This document shows positions 50,997 to 61,533 of a stretch of DNA of 64,000 bases, one piece after another. The notes beneath the pieces were generated by a model. The model made no database searches. It worked only from the letters and a program-made list of their open reading frames with translations, and had not been told where the DNA came from. Position numbers and translations under genes: made by a program. Origin of the DNA: Sphingopyxis witflariensis (GTDB lineage: Bacteria > Pseudomonadota > Alphaproteobacteria > Sphingomonadales > Sphingomonadaceae); contig NZ_NISJ01000001.1 of NCBI RefSeq assembly GCF_002205635.1, positions 310,001-374,000 of the forward strand, read 5' to 3'. Each line of letters opens with the position of its first letter. Position 1 is the first letter of the stretch.

Positions 50997-53891
50997 ATGA
51001 CCGCTGTATCCGCTCGCTTCGCACGGCAGTGCCATCTCGCCCGACTGGCCGCTGCGGCCGGGATCAGCCTGAGCGCCCTCGCCTGGCCTGCTCTCGCCCA
51101 TGCACAGGTCGCCGAAGAAGAGACCGCTTCGGATGCCGACACCGGCGGCGACATCATCGTCACCGGTTCGCGCATCGGCCGTAAGGATGCGGACTCGGTT
51201 GGCCCCATCCTGACGCTGACCTCCGAAGACATCAGCCGGTCGGGCTCCTCGTCCATCGGCGACCTGCTCCAGAAACTGCCGTCGGCGGGCGTCAGCCTCA
51301 ACTCGAACGGCACGCAGGGCACCTCCTATGGCGCCAGTTCGATCAACCTGCGCTATCTCGGCGGCGCCGAGGGCAGCGGTAACCGCGTCCTTGTGCTGGT
51401 CGACGGACATCGCTGGGTCGACGGCGTCGGCCAGCGCGGCTTCCGCGATTTTGTCGACCTGAACACCATGCCCCAGGGCATGATCGACGGCATCGAAGTG
51501 CTGAAGGACGGCGCGTCGGCCATTTATGGCGCCGATGCGATCGCGGGCGTGGTCAACATCAAGACGGTGCAGCCGTTCGATGGCCTGCGCGGTTCGGTCC
51601 GCGCCGGCATCACCAGCTATGGCGACGGCGCCGAAACGTCGGCGATGCTGACCGGCGGCAAGACTTGGGACCGCGCGTCGCTCATCCTGTCGGCGAGCTA
51701 CGCCAAATCCAACGCGATCCGCACCGACGCGCGCGATCTGACGCGGCTGACGCTGGTACCGCAAACGAGTGTGGGCACCAATCCCAACGGCCTGTTCATT
51801 CTGCCCGGCCTCGCCGGCAACGGCTATTTCGGCACCGCCGCCGGCTTTGGCAATTCGTCCAATCCGATCATCCTCAACAATGGGGCCAGCATTGGCGCAG
51901 GCAATCTGGCCGACAACGCCTTCCATGTCGGCGCCCTGCCGGGCGATTTCTACAACACGCAGGCGCAGGGCATTTACTCGGCAGGTCCGTCGGAACGCTA
52001 CGGCTTCTATGGCCGTTTCGACTATGAACTGACTGACGACGTCACGATCAAGCTCGAAGGCGTGTACAACCGCCGCAAGTCGAGCCAGCTCTTCTCGCCC
52101 GTCCTGCTCGACATCGGCGGCACCGCCGGCACGGTGCGCGGCTTCTCCATTCCAAACAGTCATGCCTTCAACCCGTTCGGCACCGCCAATGGCGTGCCCG
52201 GGGCCAACGCCCTCGGCTTTGGCGCGAACAGCGCCTGGCGCATCCGCAAGGTGATGGGCGACGTCGGCAACCGCAACAATTCGCAGGATGTCGAAACGAT
52301 CCGCTTCTCGGTCGGCGTCGATGGCACCTTCCAGATCGGCGGCGGCGAATGGCGCTGGGATGTCTTTGGATCCTATTCGAAGAACAGCATCCACACCATG
52401 GCCGAAAACGGCATCAACTATGACAATCTGTTCCTCGGCTTGGGATCTCCGGCGATCTGCGCCGCTACCGCAGGCTGCGTGCCGATCAACCTGTTTGGCC
52501 CGATGACCGAACAGCAGGCGGCCTATATCCGCTATACGACGCGCGAATATAACCGCACCGAACTCTACAATGCCGCGTTCAACGTGACGGGCAATTTGTT
52601 CGAGCTGCCCGCCGGGCCGGTCGCACTCGCGGTCGGTTACGAATATCGCCAGAACCGCGGCTTCGATGCCCCCGATGCCTTCGTGAATTCGGCATCGCAG
52701 TTCCTGGCCGCGCAATATACGACGACCACGTCGCAGACGCGCACTGCAACGGTCGGCAGCTATGACCTTCACGAAGCCTATGCCGAACTCAACGTTCCGC
52801 TTCTTCGCGACCAGCCCTTCGCTGAAAGCCTCGAACTCAGCCTCGCCGGCCGTTATTCGGACTATTCGACCGTCGGTAACAAGGCGACGCTGAAGGCTGG
52901 CCTCGGCTACCGCCCGATCAACGACATCCTGATCCGCGGTACCTATTCGCAGGGTTTCCGCGCTCCGTCGATCCTCGAGCTGTATCAGGGCGCGCGCCAG
53001 ACGAGCTTCCAGGGCAATGATCCGTGCAACGGCGGCGCTTCGGCAAACCCGAACCTGCCCGGCTGCGCGGGCGTTCCGACCGGTTATAATCAGGCCAATT
53101 ACAACCTCAACGGCCTGATCCCCGGCGTCATCAGCGGCAACAATAATCTGAAGCCCGAAACCGCCGACACGTTCAGCGCCGGTGTCTCAATCACCCCCAG
53201 CGCGGTGCGCGGCCTGTCGCTGACGGTCGATTATTACAAGATCAAGATCAAGGACGCGATCGCATCGCAGACCCCGACCCAGATCATGCAGCTTTGCGCG
53301 GTCCGCGGCGGCATCTTCTGCGACCTCGTCAGCCGCGACAGCGGGACCGGCGAGATCCTCGAACTGCTACAGGGCGCGCAGAATTTGAACTCGATCGAGA
53401 CTGACGGCGTCGATGCGACGCTGCGCTATGAATTTGGCACCGGCATCGGTCGCTTCGCAGCGGTCGTCGATGCGTCCTATCTGAATTCGTTCAAGACGAC
53501 AGCGCCGAACCCCGCCGGCGGCGACCCGATCGTCGACGAACGGGCGGGACGCGGTGACACCCCGCGCGCCACTTATCCGCGCTGGAAGGGCCAGGCATCG
53601 CTGCGCTGGACCGGCGAGACGGCCGACGCGACGCTACGCGGCCGCTATATCGGCCCGACGACCGATGCCGTGAATGCGGTCAAGGACGCCCGGACCGATT
53701 CCATCATCTACACCGACGTCGAAATCGGCTTCAACATCAACGATGGCGCGGCGCGCTTCAGCATCGGCGTCAACAACCTGTTCGACAAGGCGCCGCCAGC
53801 TTCCTACGCCAACGCGCCGATCAACTATGACATCTACACCTATGATGCGCGTGGCCGCTTCCTCTACGCCAGCTTCTCGGTGAAGATGTAA
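50997..53891 (+). CDS. TonB-dependent receptor (AbgT/CocE operon)
   Basis: A 964-residue outer-membrane transporter with a signal peptide (to about residue 36, LAHAQ), TonB box-like GDIIVTGSRIGR, a plug domain (INLRYLGGAEGSGNRVLVLVDG, IEVLKDGASAIYGADAIAGVVN) and a long barrel ending FLYASFSVKM. GGGGAAG lies about 6 bases before the ATG. It is larger than the other receptors here and of the oar/CirA-like class often encoded with peptidases in sphingomonads. A 34-base hairpin separates it from the AbgT gene. The adjacent hydrolase and transporter suggest it imports an acylated or peptide-like compound. Confidence 0.93.
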   Translation: MTAVSARFARQCHLARLAAAAGISLSALAWPALAHAQVAEEETASDADTGGDIIVTGSRIGRKDADSVGPILTLTSEDISRSGSSSIGDLLQKLPSAGVSLNSNGTQGTSYGASSINLRYLGGAEGSGNRVLVLVDGHRWVDGVGQRGFRDFVDLNTMPQGMIDGIEVLKDGASAIYGADAIAGVVNIKTVQPFDGLRGSVRAGITSYGDGAETSAMLTGGKTWDRASLILSASYAKSNAIRTDARDLTRLTLVPQTSVGTNPNGLFILPGLAGNGYFGTAAGFGNSSNPIILNNGASIGAGNLADNAFHVGALPGDFYNTQAQGIYSAGPSERYGFYGRFDYELTDDVTIKLEGVYNRRKSSQLFSPVLLDIGGTAGTVRGFSIPNSHAFNPFGTANGVPGANALGFGANSAWRIRKVMGDVGNRNNSQDVETIRFSVGVDGTFQIGGGEWRWDVFGSYSKNSIHTMAENGINYDNLFLGLGSPAICAATAGCVPINLFGPMTEQQAAYIRYTTREYNRTELYNAAFNVTGNLFELPAGPVALAVGYEYRQNRGFDAPDAFVNSASQFLAAQYTTTTSQTRTATVGSYDLHEAYAELNVPLLRDQPFAESLELSLAGRYSDYSTVGNKATLKAGLGYRPINDILIRGTYSQGFRAPSILELYQGARQTSFQGNDPCNGGASANPNLPGCAGVPTGYNQANYNLNGLIPGVISGNNNLKPETADTFSAGVSITPSAVRGLSLTVDYYKIKIKDAIASQTPTQIMQLCAVRGGIFCDLVSRDSGTGEILELLQGAQNLNSIETDGVDATLRYEFGTGIGRFAAVVDASYLNSFKTTAPNPAGGDPIVDERAGRGDTPRATYPRWKGQASLRWTGETADATLRGRYIGPTTDAVNAVKDARTDSIIYTDVEIGFNINDGAARFSIGVNNLFDKAPPASYANAPINYDIYTYDARGRFLYASFSVKM

Positions 53892-53899
53892 CCGGATCG

Positions 53900-53933
53900 C
53901 CGTGCCGGTTGCCCACGGGCGACCGGCACGGCA
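53900..53933 (+). terminator. Hairpin between TonB receptor and AbgT genes
   Basis: A perfect 11-bp stem GCCGTGCCGGT/ACCGGCACGGC with an inner GCCC/GGGC stem, 8 bases after the receptor stop codon. There is no strong T-run, so partial termination or processing inside the operon is likely. Confidence 0.6.
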
Positions 53934-53968
53934 TCCTCTCTGGATCAGGATAGCGGGGCGGCTCGACG

Positions 53969-55507
53969 ATGCCAGCGGACAGCAAAACACGTAAATGGCT
54001 CGACCGGGTGGAGCGCTTGGGCAATGCCCTTCCCGACCCGGTTTTCATTTTCCTCGGCCTGATCGCGCTGCTCGTCGCGGTGTCGGTTGCCGCCGCGCTT
54101 TTCGGATGGAGCGCCGTCAATCCGATGACGGGCGAGACGCTGGTCGCCAAAAGCCTGCTGTCTGAGGATAATGTCGGCAAGCTGCTGACCGCCATGCCCG
54201 ACACCATGGCGCATTTCCCGCCGCTCGGGCTGATCCTTGTGGTCATGCTGGGCGCGGCGGTTGCCGAACGCTCCGGGCTGTTTTCGGCGCTGATGACGCG
54301 CGCGATGCGCAATGTGCCGAACCGCCTGCTCAGCCCCGCAATCTTCCTGATCGGCCTCCTGTCGCATCAGGCCGCCGACGCCGCCTATGTCGTGCTGATT
54401 CCGCTTGCGGCGATCGTCTTTGCCGCCGCCGGGCGCCATCCGCTCGCCGGCATCGCCATCGCCTATGCCGGGATTTCGGGCGCCTTTGCCGCCAATCTCC
54501 TTCCCGGCCAGTTCGACGTGCTGATGCTGGGTATCACCAAATCGGCGACCCAGCTGCTCGTCCCCGACCATATGCTCAACCCGCTCGGCAACTGGTGGTT
54601 CACCGCGACGCTGGGCATCCTGCTGATCCCCATCACCTGGTATGTGAACGACCGCATCGTCGAACCGCGCCTCGGCGCGTGGACCAGCCCGCAGTTCGAT
54701 GCCGATCGCACCGAAACAACCGACGCGCATGGAGAAGCCAAGGGCTTGCGGCGCGCGGGCGTTGCGGCGCTCGTGATCGTCCTGCTCTTCGCCGCCCTCA
54801 CTTTGTGGCCCGGCTATACGCCGCTCATCAACTCGGATGCCGCGGGGCCCGCGCGGCTCGAACCCTTTTACGCCTCGCTCGTCGCGGGCTTCATGTTGCT
54901 CTTCCTCGTCTGCAGCTGGGCCTATGGCGCCGCAGTCGGTTCGGTCCGCTCGCACCGCGACGTCGTCAAGATGATGACCGAGGGGCTGGCGACGATGACG
55001 CCTTTCCTCGTCATTTCCTTTTTCGCCGCGCATTTCATCGCGATGTTCGCCTGGTCGAACCTCGGCCCGGTGATGGCGATCAACGGCGCCGACTGGCTCC
55101 GCGCGCAGCAGCTCGCGACCCCGGTGATGCTGATCCTGCTGCTGATGATGTCCTCGGTCTTCGATCTTGTCATCGGGTCGGCGTCGGCGAAATGGAGCGC
55201 GATGGCGCCCATCGTCGTGCCGATGCTGATGCTGCTCGGCGTGTCGCCCGAAATGACGACCGCCGCCTATCGCATGGGGGATTCCATCTTCAACATCGTA
55301 ACCCCCGTCGCATCGAACTTCGTCCTCGTCCTCGTGCTCGCCCAGCGCTGGCGTCAGGATTTCGGGGTCGGATCACTGATCGCGATGATGCTGCCCTTCT
55401 CGATCGCGATCGGACTGACCGGGCTTTGCCTCATCGGCCTGTGGACCAGCTTCGACATTCCTGTCGGACCGGGCGCGCCCGCGACCTATGCCGTGACGAC
55501 GCGGTGA
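53969..55507 (+). CDS. AbgT family transporter
   Basis: A 512-residue inner-membrane protein with about twelve hydrophobic segments. It begins KWLDRVERLGNALPDPVFIF, contains PPLGLILVVMLGAAVAERSGL and the conserved ADAAYVVLIPLAA and MGDSIFNIVTPVASNF segments, all typical of AbgT carriers. Characterised members take up p-aminobenzoyl-glutamate or export sulfonamides. It lies between a TonB receptor gene and a CocE/NonD hydrolase gene whose start overlaps its stop (GTGA). Uptake of an amide-linked aromatic compound, then cleaved by that hydrolase, is a consistent inference. Confidence 0.93.
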   Translation: MPADSKTRKWLDRVERLGNALPDPVFIFLGLIALLVAVSVAAALFGWSAVNPMTGETLVAKSLLSEDNVGKLLTAMPDTMAHFPPLGLILVVMLGAAVAERSGLFSALMTRAMRNVPNRLLSPAIFLIGLLSHQAADAAYVVLIPLAAIVFAAAGRHPLAGIAIAYAGISGAFAANLLPGQFDVLMLGITKSATQLLVPDHMLNPLGNWWFTATLGILLIPITWYVNDRIVEPRLGAWTSPQFDADRTETTDAHGEAKGLRRAGVAALVIVLLFAALTLWPGYTPLINSDAAGPARLEPFYASLVAGFMLLFLVCSWAYGAAVGSVRSHRDVVKMMTEGLATMTPFLVISFFAAHFIAMFAWSNLGPVMAINGADWLRAQQLATPVMLILLLMMSSVFDLVIGSASAKWSAMAPIVVPMLMLLGVSPEMTTAAYRMGDSIFNIVTPVASNFVLVLVLAQRWRQDFGVGSLIAMMLPFSIAIGLTGLCLIGLWTSFDIPVGPGAPATYAVTTR

Positions 55508-57348
55508 CACAGATGATGCCGATCCGGCTGCTCGCCAATGTCATGGTTCCGATGCGCGACGGCGTGCATCTCGCCACCGATATCTATCTTCCCGAAGGCG
55601 CGGCCACCCTGCCCGTGCTGCTCGAGCGCACCCCCTATGACAAGCAGGGCACCAACCACGCCGATTTTTCGATCGCGAACGACAAGCCGCTGTCAAAGCC
55701 CGAGATCGCACGCATCTTTGCTGCCGACGGCTATGCCTTCGTCCTGCAGGATTGCCGCGGCCGCTATGGATCGGAAGGCGTTTTCCGCAAATATATGTCG
55801 GAGGCCGAGGATGGCGCCGACACACTCGCGTGGATCCGCGCGCAAGACTGGTGCAACGGCCGGATCGGGACGCTGGGCCTGTCCTATGGCGCGCATGTTC
55901 AGGCGGCGCTCGCCAGCCTCGCCCCGCCGGGGCTCGCCGCAATGTTCCTCGATTCCGGCGGCTTTTCCAGCGCCTATCATAGCGGCATCCGGCAGGGCGG
56001 CGCCTATGAGCTGAAACAGCTGACCTGGGCGCTGAAACATGCCCGGCTCGCGCGCGCAACGATGGAAGATCCGGCGCGACGCGAAGCCCTCGCGGCGGTT
56101 GATATCCGCGACTGGATCGGCGTCGAGCGGTGGACACCCGGCCATTCGCCGGTCGCCGCCGCTCCCGAATATGAAAGCTTCGTCCTAGAACAATGGAATG
56201 AGGAGAATTTCTCCGATTTCTGGAAGCAGCGCGGCCTCTATGCGCGCGGCTGGTACGACGAATTCGCCGACGTGCCGATGGTCCATATGTCGAGCTGGTA
56301 CGACCCCTATGCGCTGACCGCTATCGAGAATTTCACCGGCCTCGCGGCGCGCAAACGCGGCCCGGTCAAGCTGATCATGGGCCCTTGGACACATGGCAAG
56401 CGCTCGCTGACCTTCTCAGGCGACGCCGATTTCGGCGCGGCCGCGACACTCGATCATCTGTTTGGCGACTATATCGGGCTGCGCCGCCGCTGGTTCGACC
56501 ATCATTTGAAGCGCGACGCCACCCCCGACCCGCTGCCCGAACCCGTCTATATCTTCACCATGGGCGGCGGCTCGGGCCGAAAGCTGCCAAGCGGCCGCCT
56601 CGATCATGGCGGGCGCTGGCGCACGGCGACCGCCTGGCCGCTTCCCGAAACGCAGGAAACTCCCTTCTATCTGGACGCCGACGGCGGACTGACCGACAGC
56701 GCGCCGGCGACAGCGGGGCACCGCAGCTTCATCCACGATCCGTACAATCCCGTCCCGACGATCGGCGGCCCGATCGCATCGGGCGCTCCGGTGATGGATG
56801 CCGGCGGGTTCGACCAGCGCGAGGGCCCCGATTTCTTCGGCTCGAAGCCGCCCTTTCGCGCGCTCGCTGATCGCCCCGACGTGCTGGTCTTCGAAACCGC
56901 ACCGCTGGTGGACACTATCGAGCTAACCGGACAAGTCCTCGCCGACCTCTTCGTCAGCTCCAGCGCGATCGATACCGATTTCACGATCAAAGTCGTTGAT
57001 GTTTATCCGCCAAGCGCGGATTATCCCGATGGCTATGCGCTCAACATCGCGCACGGCATTTTGCGGATGCGGTTCCGAAATTCGTTCGAGACCCCCGAGG
57101 CGATGGAAGCCGGAAAGGTCTATCAGGTGCAAATCGCGTCCTTCCCGATGAGCAACCGCTTCGCAACGGGGCATCGGATTCGGGTCGAAATCGCCGGCAG
57201 CAACTTCCCGCATTTCGACATTAATCCCAACAGCGACTGGCGCTTGCCCGATGCAACGCCACAGCGCGCCGAAAATCGGGTCCATTTCGGGCCGGGCCAA
57301 AGCTCGCGCCTCCTCCTGCCCATCATCGCTATGGCGGAGACGGTCTGA
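55504..57348 (+). CDS. CocE/NonD family hydrolase (X-Pro dipeptidyl-peptidase-like)
   Basis: A 614-residue alpha/beta hydrolase of the S15/CocE family. The N-terminal domain has VPMRDGVHLATDIYLPEG and LLERTPYDKQG; the nucleophile Ser is in TLGLSYGAHVQ (family consensus GxSYxG). MGPWTHGKRS is the usual His-containing segment, and the C-terminal jelly-roll (ELTGQVLADLFVSSSAIDTDF) completes the fold. Members hydrolyse esters or amides, for example cocaine esterase and glutaryl-cephalosporin acylase. A GTG at 55504 overlaps the AbgT stop, and ATGs at 55513 and 55516 are alternatives. No signal peptide is seen, so it acts in the cytoplasm after AbgT uptake. Confidence 0.9.
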   Translation: MTQMMPIRLLANVMVPMRDGVHLATDIYLPEGAATLPVLLERTPYDKQGTNHADFSIANDKPLSKPEIARIFAADGYAFVLQDCRGRYGSEGVFRKYMSEAEDGADTLAWIRAQDWCNGRIGTLGLSYGAHVQAALASLAPPGLAAMFLDSGGFSSAYHSGIRQGGAYELKQLTWALKHARLARATMEDPARREALAAVDIRDWIGVERWTPGHSPVAAAPEYESFVLEQWNEENFSDFWKQRGLYARGWYDEFADVPMVHMSSWYDPYALTAIENFTGLAARKRGPVKLIMGPWTHGKRSLTFSGDADFGAAATLDHLFGDYIGLRRRWFDHHLKRDATPDPLPEPVYIFTMGGGSGRKLPSGRLDHGGRWRTATAWPLPETQETPFYLDADGGLTDSAPATAGHRSFIHDPYNPVPTIGGPIASGAPVMDAGGFDQREGPDFFGSKPPFRALADRPDVLVFETAPLVDTIELTGQVLADLFVSSSAIDTDFTIKVVDVYPPSADYPDGYALNIAHGILRMRFRNSFETPEAMEAGKVYQVQIASFPMSNRFATGHRIRVEIAGSNFPHFDINPNSDWRLPDATPQRAENRVHFGPGQSSRLLLPIIAMAETV

Positions 57349-57349
57349 G

Positions 57350-58276
57350 ATGCACAAGCCGCTGGCCCCTGTTGGCGCCATCGCCGACAAGGAGGTCAGC
57401 TTTCGCGCCCTGCGCGTCTTTTCCGAAATCATGCGAACCGGGTCGGCGACCGCCGCCGGAAAGCAATTGTCGCTGTCGCAGCCCGCAGTCAGCCGGCTGA
57501 TCGCGCAGCTGGAGGCCAATGTCGGCTTCGACCTCTTCTACCGCGACCGCGGCAAGCTCGTGCCGACCGCCGACGGCATCAAGCTGCTTCAAGAGGTCGA
57601 ACTGACGCTCGCGAGCCTCGACCGGTTCAACAGCATGGTCCGCGACATCGCCGGCTATTCGGCAGGAACGGTGCGCGTCGTCGCGCCTCCAAGCTTTGCC
57701 GAAGGCGTCCTGCCCGACATCGTCTCCCAGTTTCGCGAACGCTTTCCCGGCGTCGAGTTCAGTATTGACTCGCGCAGCGTCGAAACCGCGCGCTCGATGA
57801 TCGCGATGCGTTATGTCGATTGCGGCTTCGTCAAGCTCCCCGCCGACGAAAGCGATCTTGCAGTCGAACAGGTGGTGTCGAGCGGATCGGTGTGCGTGCT
57901 CCACGAAGACCATCCGCTCGCGGCGCTCGAGACGATCACGCCCGCCGACATCGGCGACCACGCGCTGATCCTGCTGGGCGCCGGACGCCACTGGCGCACG
58001 CAGGTCGATGCCGCCTTCGCCTCCTTTGGCCTGCGGCCCAGCGTCGCGATCGAAACCCACACCCATGGTTCGGCCTGCGCGCTCGCGGCACGGGGCAATG
58101 GGATGGCGATTTTGAACGCGCTGCTCGTAAAACCCTATCTCCACAAACCGCTCGTCGCCCGCCCCTTCGCCCCACCGATCCTGCACCAATATGCGTTCGC
58201 CGTGTCGAATGTGTCGCGGCCCTCACGCCTGACGCTGGAATTCAAGGCCGAAGTGCTCCGCTATTTCGCCGGATAA
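57350..58276 (+). CDS. LysR-family transcriptional regulator (AbgT operon)
   Basis: A 308-residue regulator starting one base after the hydrolase stop codon. The winged helix is at about residues 20-77 (RTGSATAAGKQLSLSQPAVS, ANVGFDLFYRDRGKLVPTADG), followed by the co-inducer domain (GTVRVVAPPSFAEGVLPDIV). Many proteins of this shape control amino-acid or opine catabolism (OccR/NocR-like). Being last in the operon with the TonB receptor, AbgT and CocE genes, it probably regulates their promoter near 50.9 kb and may be autoregulated. It converges with the acyl-CoA ligase gene 18 bases away. Confidence 0.92.
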   Translation: MHKPLAPVGAIADKEVSFRALRVFSEIMRTGSATAAGKQLSLSQPAVSRLIAQLEANVGFDLFYRDRGKLVPTADGIKLLQEVELTLASLDRFNSMVRDIAGYSAGTVRVVAPPSFAEGVLPDIVSQFRERFPGVEFSIDSRSVETARSMIAMRYVDCGFVKLPADESDLAVEQVVSSGSVCVLHEDHPLAALETITPADIGDHALILLGAGRHWRTQVDAAFASFGLRPSVAIETHTHGSACALAARGNGMAILNALLVKPYLHKPLVARPFAPPILHQYAFAVSNVSRPSRLTLEFKAEVLRYFAG

Positions 58277-58294
58277 AGCCCGCGCGCGACTTCG

Positions 58295-59944
58295 CTAGCT
58301 GGCCAGTTCCTTCACCATCTGCTCACGCATCGCGAATTTCTGGACCTTGCCGGTCACGGTCATCGGAAATTCCTCAACGAAGCGGATGTGGCGAGGGATT
58401 TTATAATGGGCGATGCGGCCCTGACAATGCGCACGCACATCGGTTTCGGTGAGCGCCGCCCCGGGACGAACTATGATCCAGACGCACAATTCCTCGCCAT
58501 ATCTCTCGTCGGGAATACCGACCCCCTGCACGTCGGCGATGCCCGGATGGGTAAGCAGAAACTCCTCGACCTCGCGCGGATAGATATTCTCGCCGCCGCG
58601 GATCACCAGATCCTTGATCCGCCCGACGATCTGGCCATATCCCGCCTCGTCGATGACCGCGAGGTCGCCGGTGTGCATCCAGCCGTCGGCGTCGATCGCA
58701 TCCGCCGTGCGTTCGGCATCGTCCCAGTATCCGAGCATCACCGAATAGCCGCGCGTGCACAGCTCGCCCGTCTCGCCGCGCGCCACGACATCGCCCGCCA
58801 GATCGATCAGTTTGACCTCGAGGTGCGGCTGGACGCGCCCGACGGTCGACACGCGCAAGGCAAGCGGATCGTCGGTGGCGCTCTGGAAACTCACCGGGCT
58901 GGTTTCGGTCATGCCATAGGCGATCGTGACCTGATCCATATGCATGCGGTCGATCACTTCGCGCATAACCGCCATCGGGCACGGCGACCCCGCCATGATC
59001 CCGGTGCGCAACGACGACAGGTCGAAACGCGCAAAATCGGGATGGCCCAGCGCAGCGATGAACATCGTCGGGACGCCATAGAGCGCGGTGCAGCGCTCGG
59101 CCTCGACCGCCTCCAGTACCGCGCCCGGGTCAAAGGCTTCGGACGGATAGACCATCGTCGCGCCATGAACGGCGCAGGCGAGGTTGCCCATCACCATCCC
59201 GAAACAATGGTAGAGCGGCACCGGAATGCACAGCCGGTCGGCGGCGCTCAGCCCGATCCGCGCGCCGACAAAGGCACCGTTGTTCAATATGTTGCGATGC
59301 GACAGCGTTGCCCCCTTGGGAAAGCCGGTGGTGCCGCTGGTGAACTGGATATTGACCGGCATTCCAGGCTCGATCGCGATATCGGCGAGCACACCTACAT
59401 CGTCGCTCGCCAGTGCAGCGAAGGGCAGACAGCCGGCATGAGCATCGTCACCCAGCACGACGACGAGCCGCAGATCGGGCAGTCGCGCTGCCTGTAACGC
59501 GCCCGGCGTCGCAGTCTTCAACTCGGGCGCAATCTCGCCCAGCATCGCGACATAATCGCTGCTTTTGTGCGCGGGCGCGAGGATCAGCGCCGCGCAGCCG
59601 ACCTTGTTCAGCGCATAGTCGAGTTCGGCGACACGATAGGCAGGGTTGATGTTGACGAGGATCAGCCCCGCCTTCGCGGTTGCGAACTGGACGATCACCC
59701 ATTCGGCGCAATTAGGCGCCCAGATGCCGACGCGGTCACCAGGTTTCAGCCCGCGCTGCAACAGTCCCGCCGCAACAGCATCGACGCGCACGCGCAGATC
59801 ACTCCAGCTCCACCGGATATTCTGATGGCGGACGATCAGTGCATCGCCATCGGGATAGCGCGCGACCGTCTGATCGAAGCGGTCGCCGATCGTCATCTCG
59901 ATCAGCGGCGCCGTATCGTCGCCGCGAACATAGCTGTCGGTCAT
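58295..59944 (-). CDS. AMP-dependent acyl-CoA synthetase (FadD-like)
   Basis: A 549-residue adenylate-forming ligase that activates a carboxylic acid to its CoA thioester. The AMP-binding P-loop is [15 protein letters not shown], the A5 motif YGMTETSP, A8 motif [18 protein letters not shown], and the catalytic lysine lies in TVTGKVQKF near the C-terminus. It is close to medium/long-chain fatty or aryl acid ligases. Its start overlaps the stop of the next upstream ligase gene by four bases, so it is third in a coupled operon: aldehyde dehydrogenase, MACS-type ligase, this gene. The acid substrate is unknown. Confidence 0.92.
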   Translation of the reverse strand: MTDSYVRGDDTAPLIEMTIGDRFDQTVARYPDGDALIVRHQNIRWSWSDLRVRVDAVAAGLLQRGLKPGDRVGIWAPNCAEWVIVQFATAKAGLILVNINPAYRVAELDYALNKVGCAALILAPAHKSSDYVAMLGEIAPELKTATPGALQAARLPDLRLVVVLGDDAHAGCLPFAALASDDVGVLADIAIEPGMPVNIQFTSGTTGFPKGATLSHRNILNNGAFVGARIGLSAADRLCIPVPLYHCFGMVMGNLACAVHGATMVYPSEAFDPGAVLEAVEAERCTALYGVPTMFIAALGHPDFARFDLSSLRTGIMAGSPCPMAVMREVIDRMHMDQVTIAYGMTETSPVSFQSATDDPLALRVSTVGRVQPHLEVKLIDLAGDVVARGETGELCTRGYSVMLGYWDDAERTADAIDADGWMHTGDLAVIDEAGYGQIVGRIKDLVIRGGENIYPREVEEFLLTHPGIADVQGVGIPDERYGEELCVWIIVRPGAALTETDVRAHCQGRIAHYKIPRHIRFVEEFPMTVTGKVQKFAMREQMVKELAS

Positions 59945-61533
59945 GCGTCGGCTTTCCTAAACTCATCGTCGCGCAATTCCTTGCGCCTTATCTTGCCGCT
60001 GACCGTCTTGGGCAGGCTGTCGACAAATTCGATGCGGCGTGGATATTTATACGGCGCGGTGGTGGCCTTCACATGATCCTGAAGCGCCTTCGCCAGCTCG
60101 TCGGAGGGGCTGTGCCCGGCAGCCAAAACGATGAACGCCTTCACCACTTCGCCGCGGGTCGGATCTGGGCTGGCAACGACCGCGCTTTCGGCAACCGCTT
60201 CATGCTCGAAAAGCACGCTTTCGACCTCGAACGGCCCGATGCGATAGCCCGATGAGAGGATGACATCGTCGGCGCGGCCGACAAACCAGAAAAAGCCCTC
60301 GGCATCGACGGTGGCGCGGTCGCCGGTCAGATACCAGCCATCGCGGTATACGCTTGCGGTGCGGTCGGGGTCGCCGCGATAGCCAAGAAACAGGCCGGGC
60401 GGCAGCCCTTCGCCGACGCGAAGCGCAATGTCGCCTTCCTCGTCGGGCGGCAGGATTTCGCCCGCATCGCCGATTACCGCAAGATCGATGCCCGGCGCCG
60501 GACGGCCCATCGCACCCTGCCGCGCGGCCCCCGCACGGTTGCAGCAGAGCAGCACGGTTTCGGTCTGACCATAGCCATCGTGGATATCGAGCCGGGTCGC
60601 GCGCTTCCACAGGTCGATCACCTCGGGGTTCAGCGGCTCGCCCGCACTGACACAGTGGCGCAGATGCGGAAATGTGCGGCCTTCCAGATCGGCCCGCACG
60701 AACATGCGATAGGCGGTCGGCGGCGCGCACAGGGTTGTCACTGGATAGGCTTCGAGCAGGTCCATCGCGGCAACCGGATCGAAACCCGGCGCATGGTTGA
60801 CGAAAATCGCCGCGCCCATCAGCCACGGCGCGAACAGGCTGCTCCATGCCGCCTTCGCCCAGCCGGTGTCCGACATATTCCAGTGGAGGTCGCCGGGGCC
60901 GAGGTCGAGCCAGAAATGCCCCGTAATCTCATGCGCCAGCGGATAGCCCGCGCCGTGGATCGTCATCTTGGGCTGGCCGGTGGTGCCGCTGGTGAAATAG
61001 CAAAGCGCCGGATCGTCGAAGGCGGTGTCGGCGATCTCGTCGAGCGGAGCGGCGTCGGCCTTCGCCGCCGAATAATCGGTCCAACCCGCGCGCGCACCGC
61101 CGATATAGATGCGCGTGACCGCAGCATCGCCCAGCGCCTCATCGGCGCGCGGCGCGACATCGGCGCCCGCGACGATGCAGCGCGCCTCGGCCGCTGCCCG
61201 GCGATAGGCGATATCTTTTGGCGTCAGCTGCACCGTCCCCGGCGACGCGATCGCGCCGAGCCGCAGGCAGGCGAGCATCAATTCCCACCATTCGATTTCG
61301 CGCGACAGCAGGATCAGCACCGTATCGCCGCGCCCGACCCCCGCCGCGCGGAGTACCGCGGCGGCGCGCGCCGAATGTTCCGCCAGTTCGGCAAAGCTGC
61401 GATCGATCACCGCGCCCGATCCATCGGTCCACAGCATCGCGCGCGCATTCGGCCGTTCGGCTGCGAGCCGCCCGATCGTGTCGCGTGCGAAATTATAATG
61501 GGCCGGCGGATCCCAGACGAACGTCTCGCTCAT
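59941..61533 (-). CDS. Acyl-CoA synthetase, medium-chain/benzoate ligase (MACS) type
   Basis: A 530-residue ligase with P-loop [16 protein letters not shown]5 motif [13 protein letters not shown]8 motif [17 protein letters not shown] and the C-terminal catalytic Lys in [11 protein letters not shown]. The segment [20 protein letters not shown] is characteristic of the MACS/acetyl- or benzoyl-CoA synthetase branch. It is coupled by four-base overlaps both to the aldehyde dehydrogenase upstream and to a second ligase downstream. Two different ligases in one operon suggest sequential activation of two acids, or two substrates of one pathway. Confidence 0.92.
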   Translation of the reverse strand: MSETFVWDPPAHYNFARDTIGRLAAERPNARAMLWTDGSGAVIDRSFAELAEHSARAAAVLRAAGVGRGDTVLILLSREIEWWELMLACLRLGAIASPGTVQLTPKDIAYRRAAAEARCIVAGADVAPRADEALGDAAVTRIYIGGARAGWTDYSAAKADAAPLDEIADTAFDDPALCYFTSGTTGQPKMTIHGAGYPLAHEITGHFWLDLGPGDLHWNMSDTGWAKAAWSSLFAPWLMGAAIFVNHAPGFDPVAAMDLLEAYPVTTLCAPPTAYRMFVRADLEGRTFPHLRHCVSAGEPLNPEVIDLWKRATRLDIHDGYGQTETVLLCCNRAGAARQGAMGRPAPGIDLAVIGDAGEILPPDEEGDIALRVGEGLPPGLFLGYRGDPDRTASVYRDGWYLTGDRATVDAEGFFWFVGRADDVILSSGYRIGPFEVESVLFEHEAVAESAVVASPDPTRGEVVKAFIVLAAGHSPSDELAKALQDHVKATTAPYKYPRRIEFVDSLPKTVSGKIRRKELRDDEFRKADA

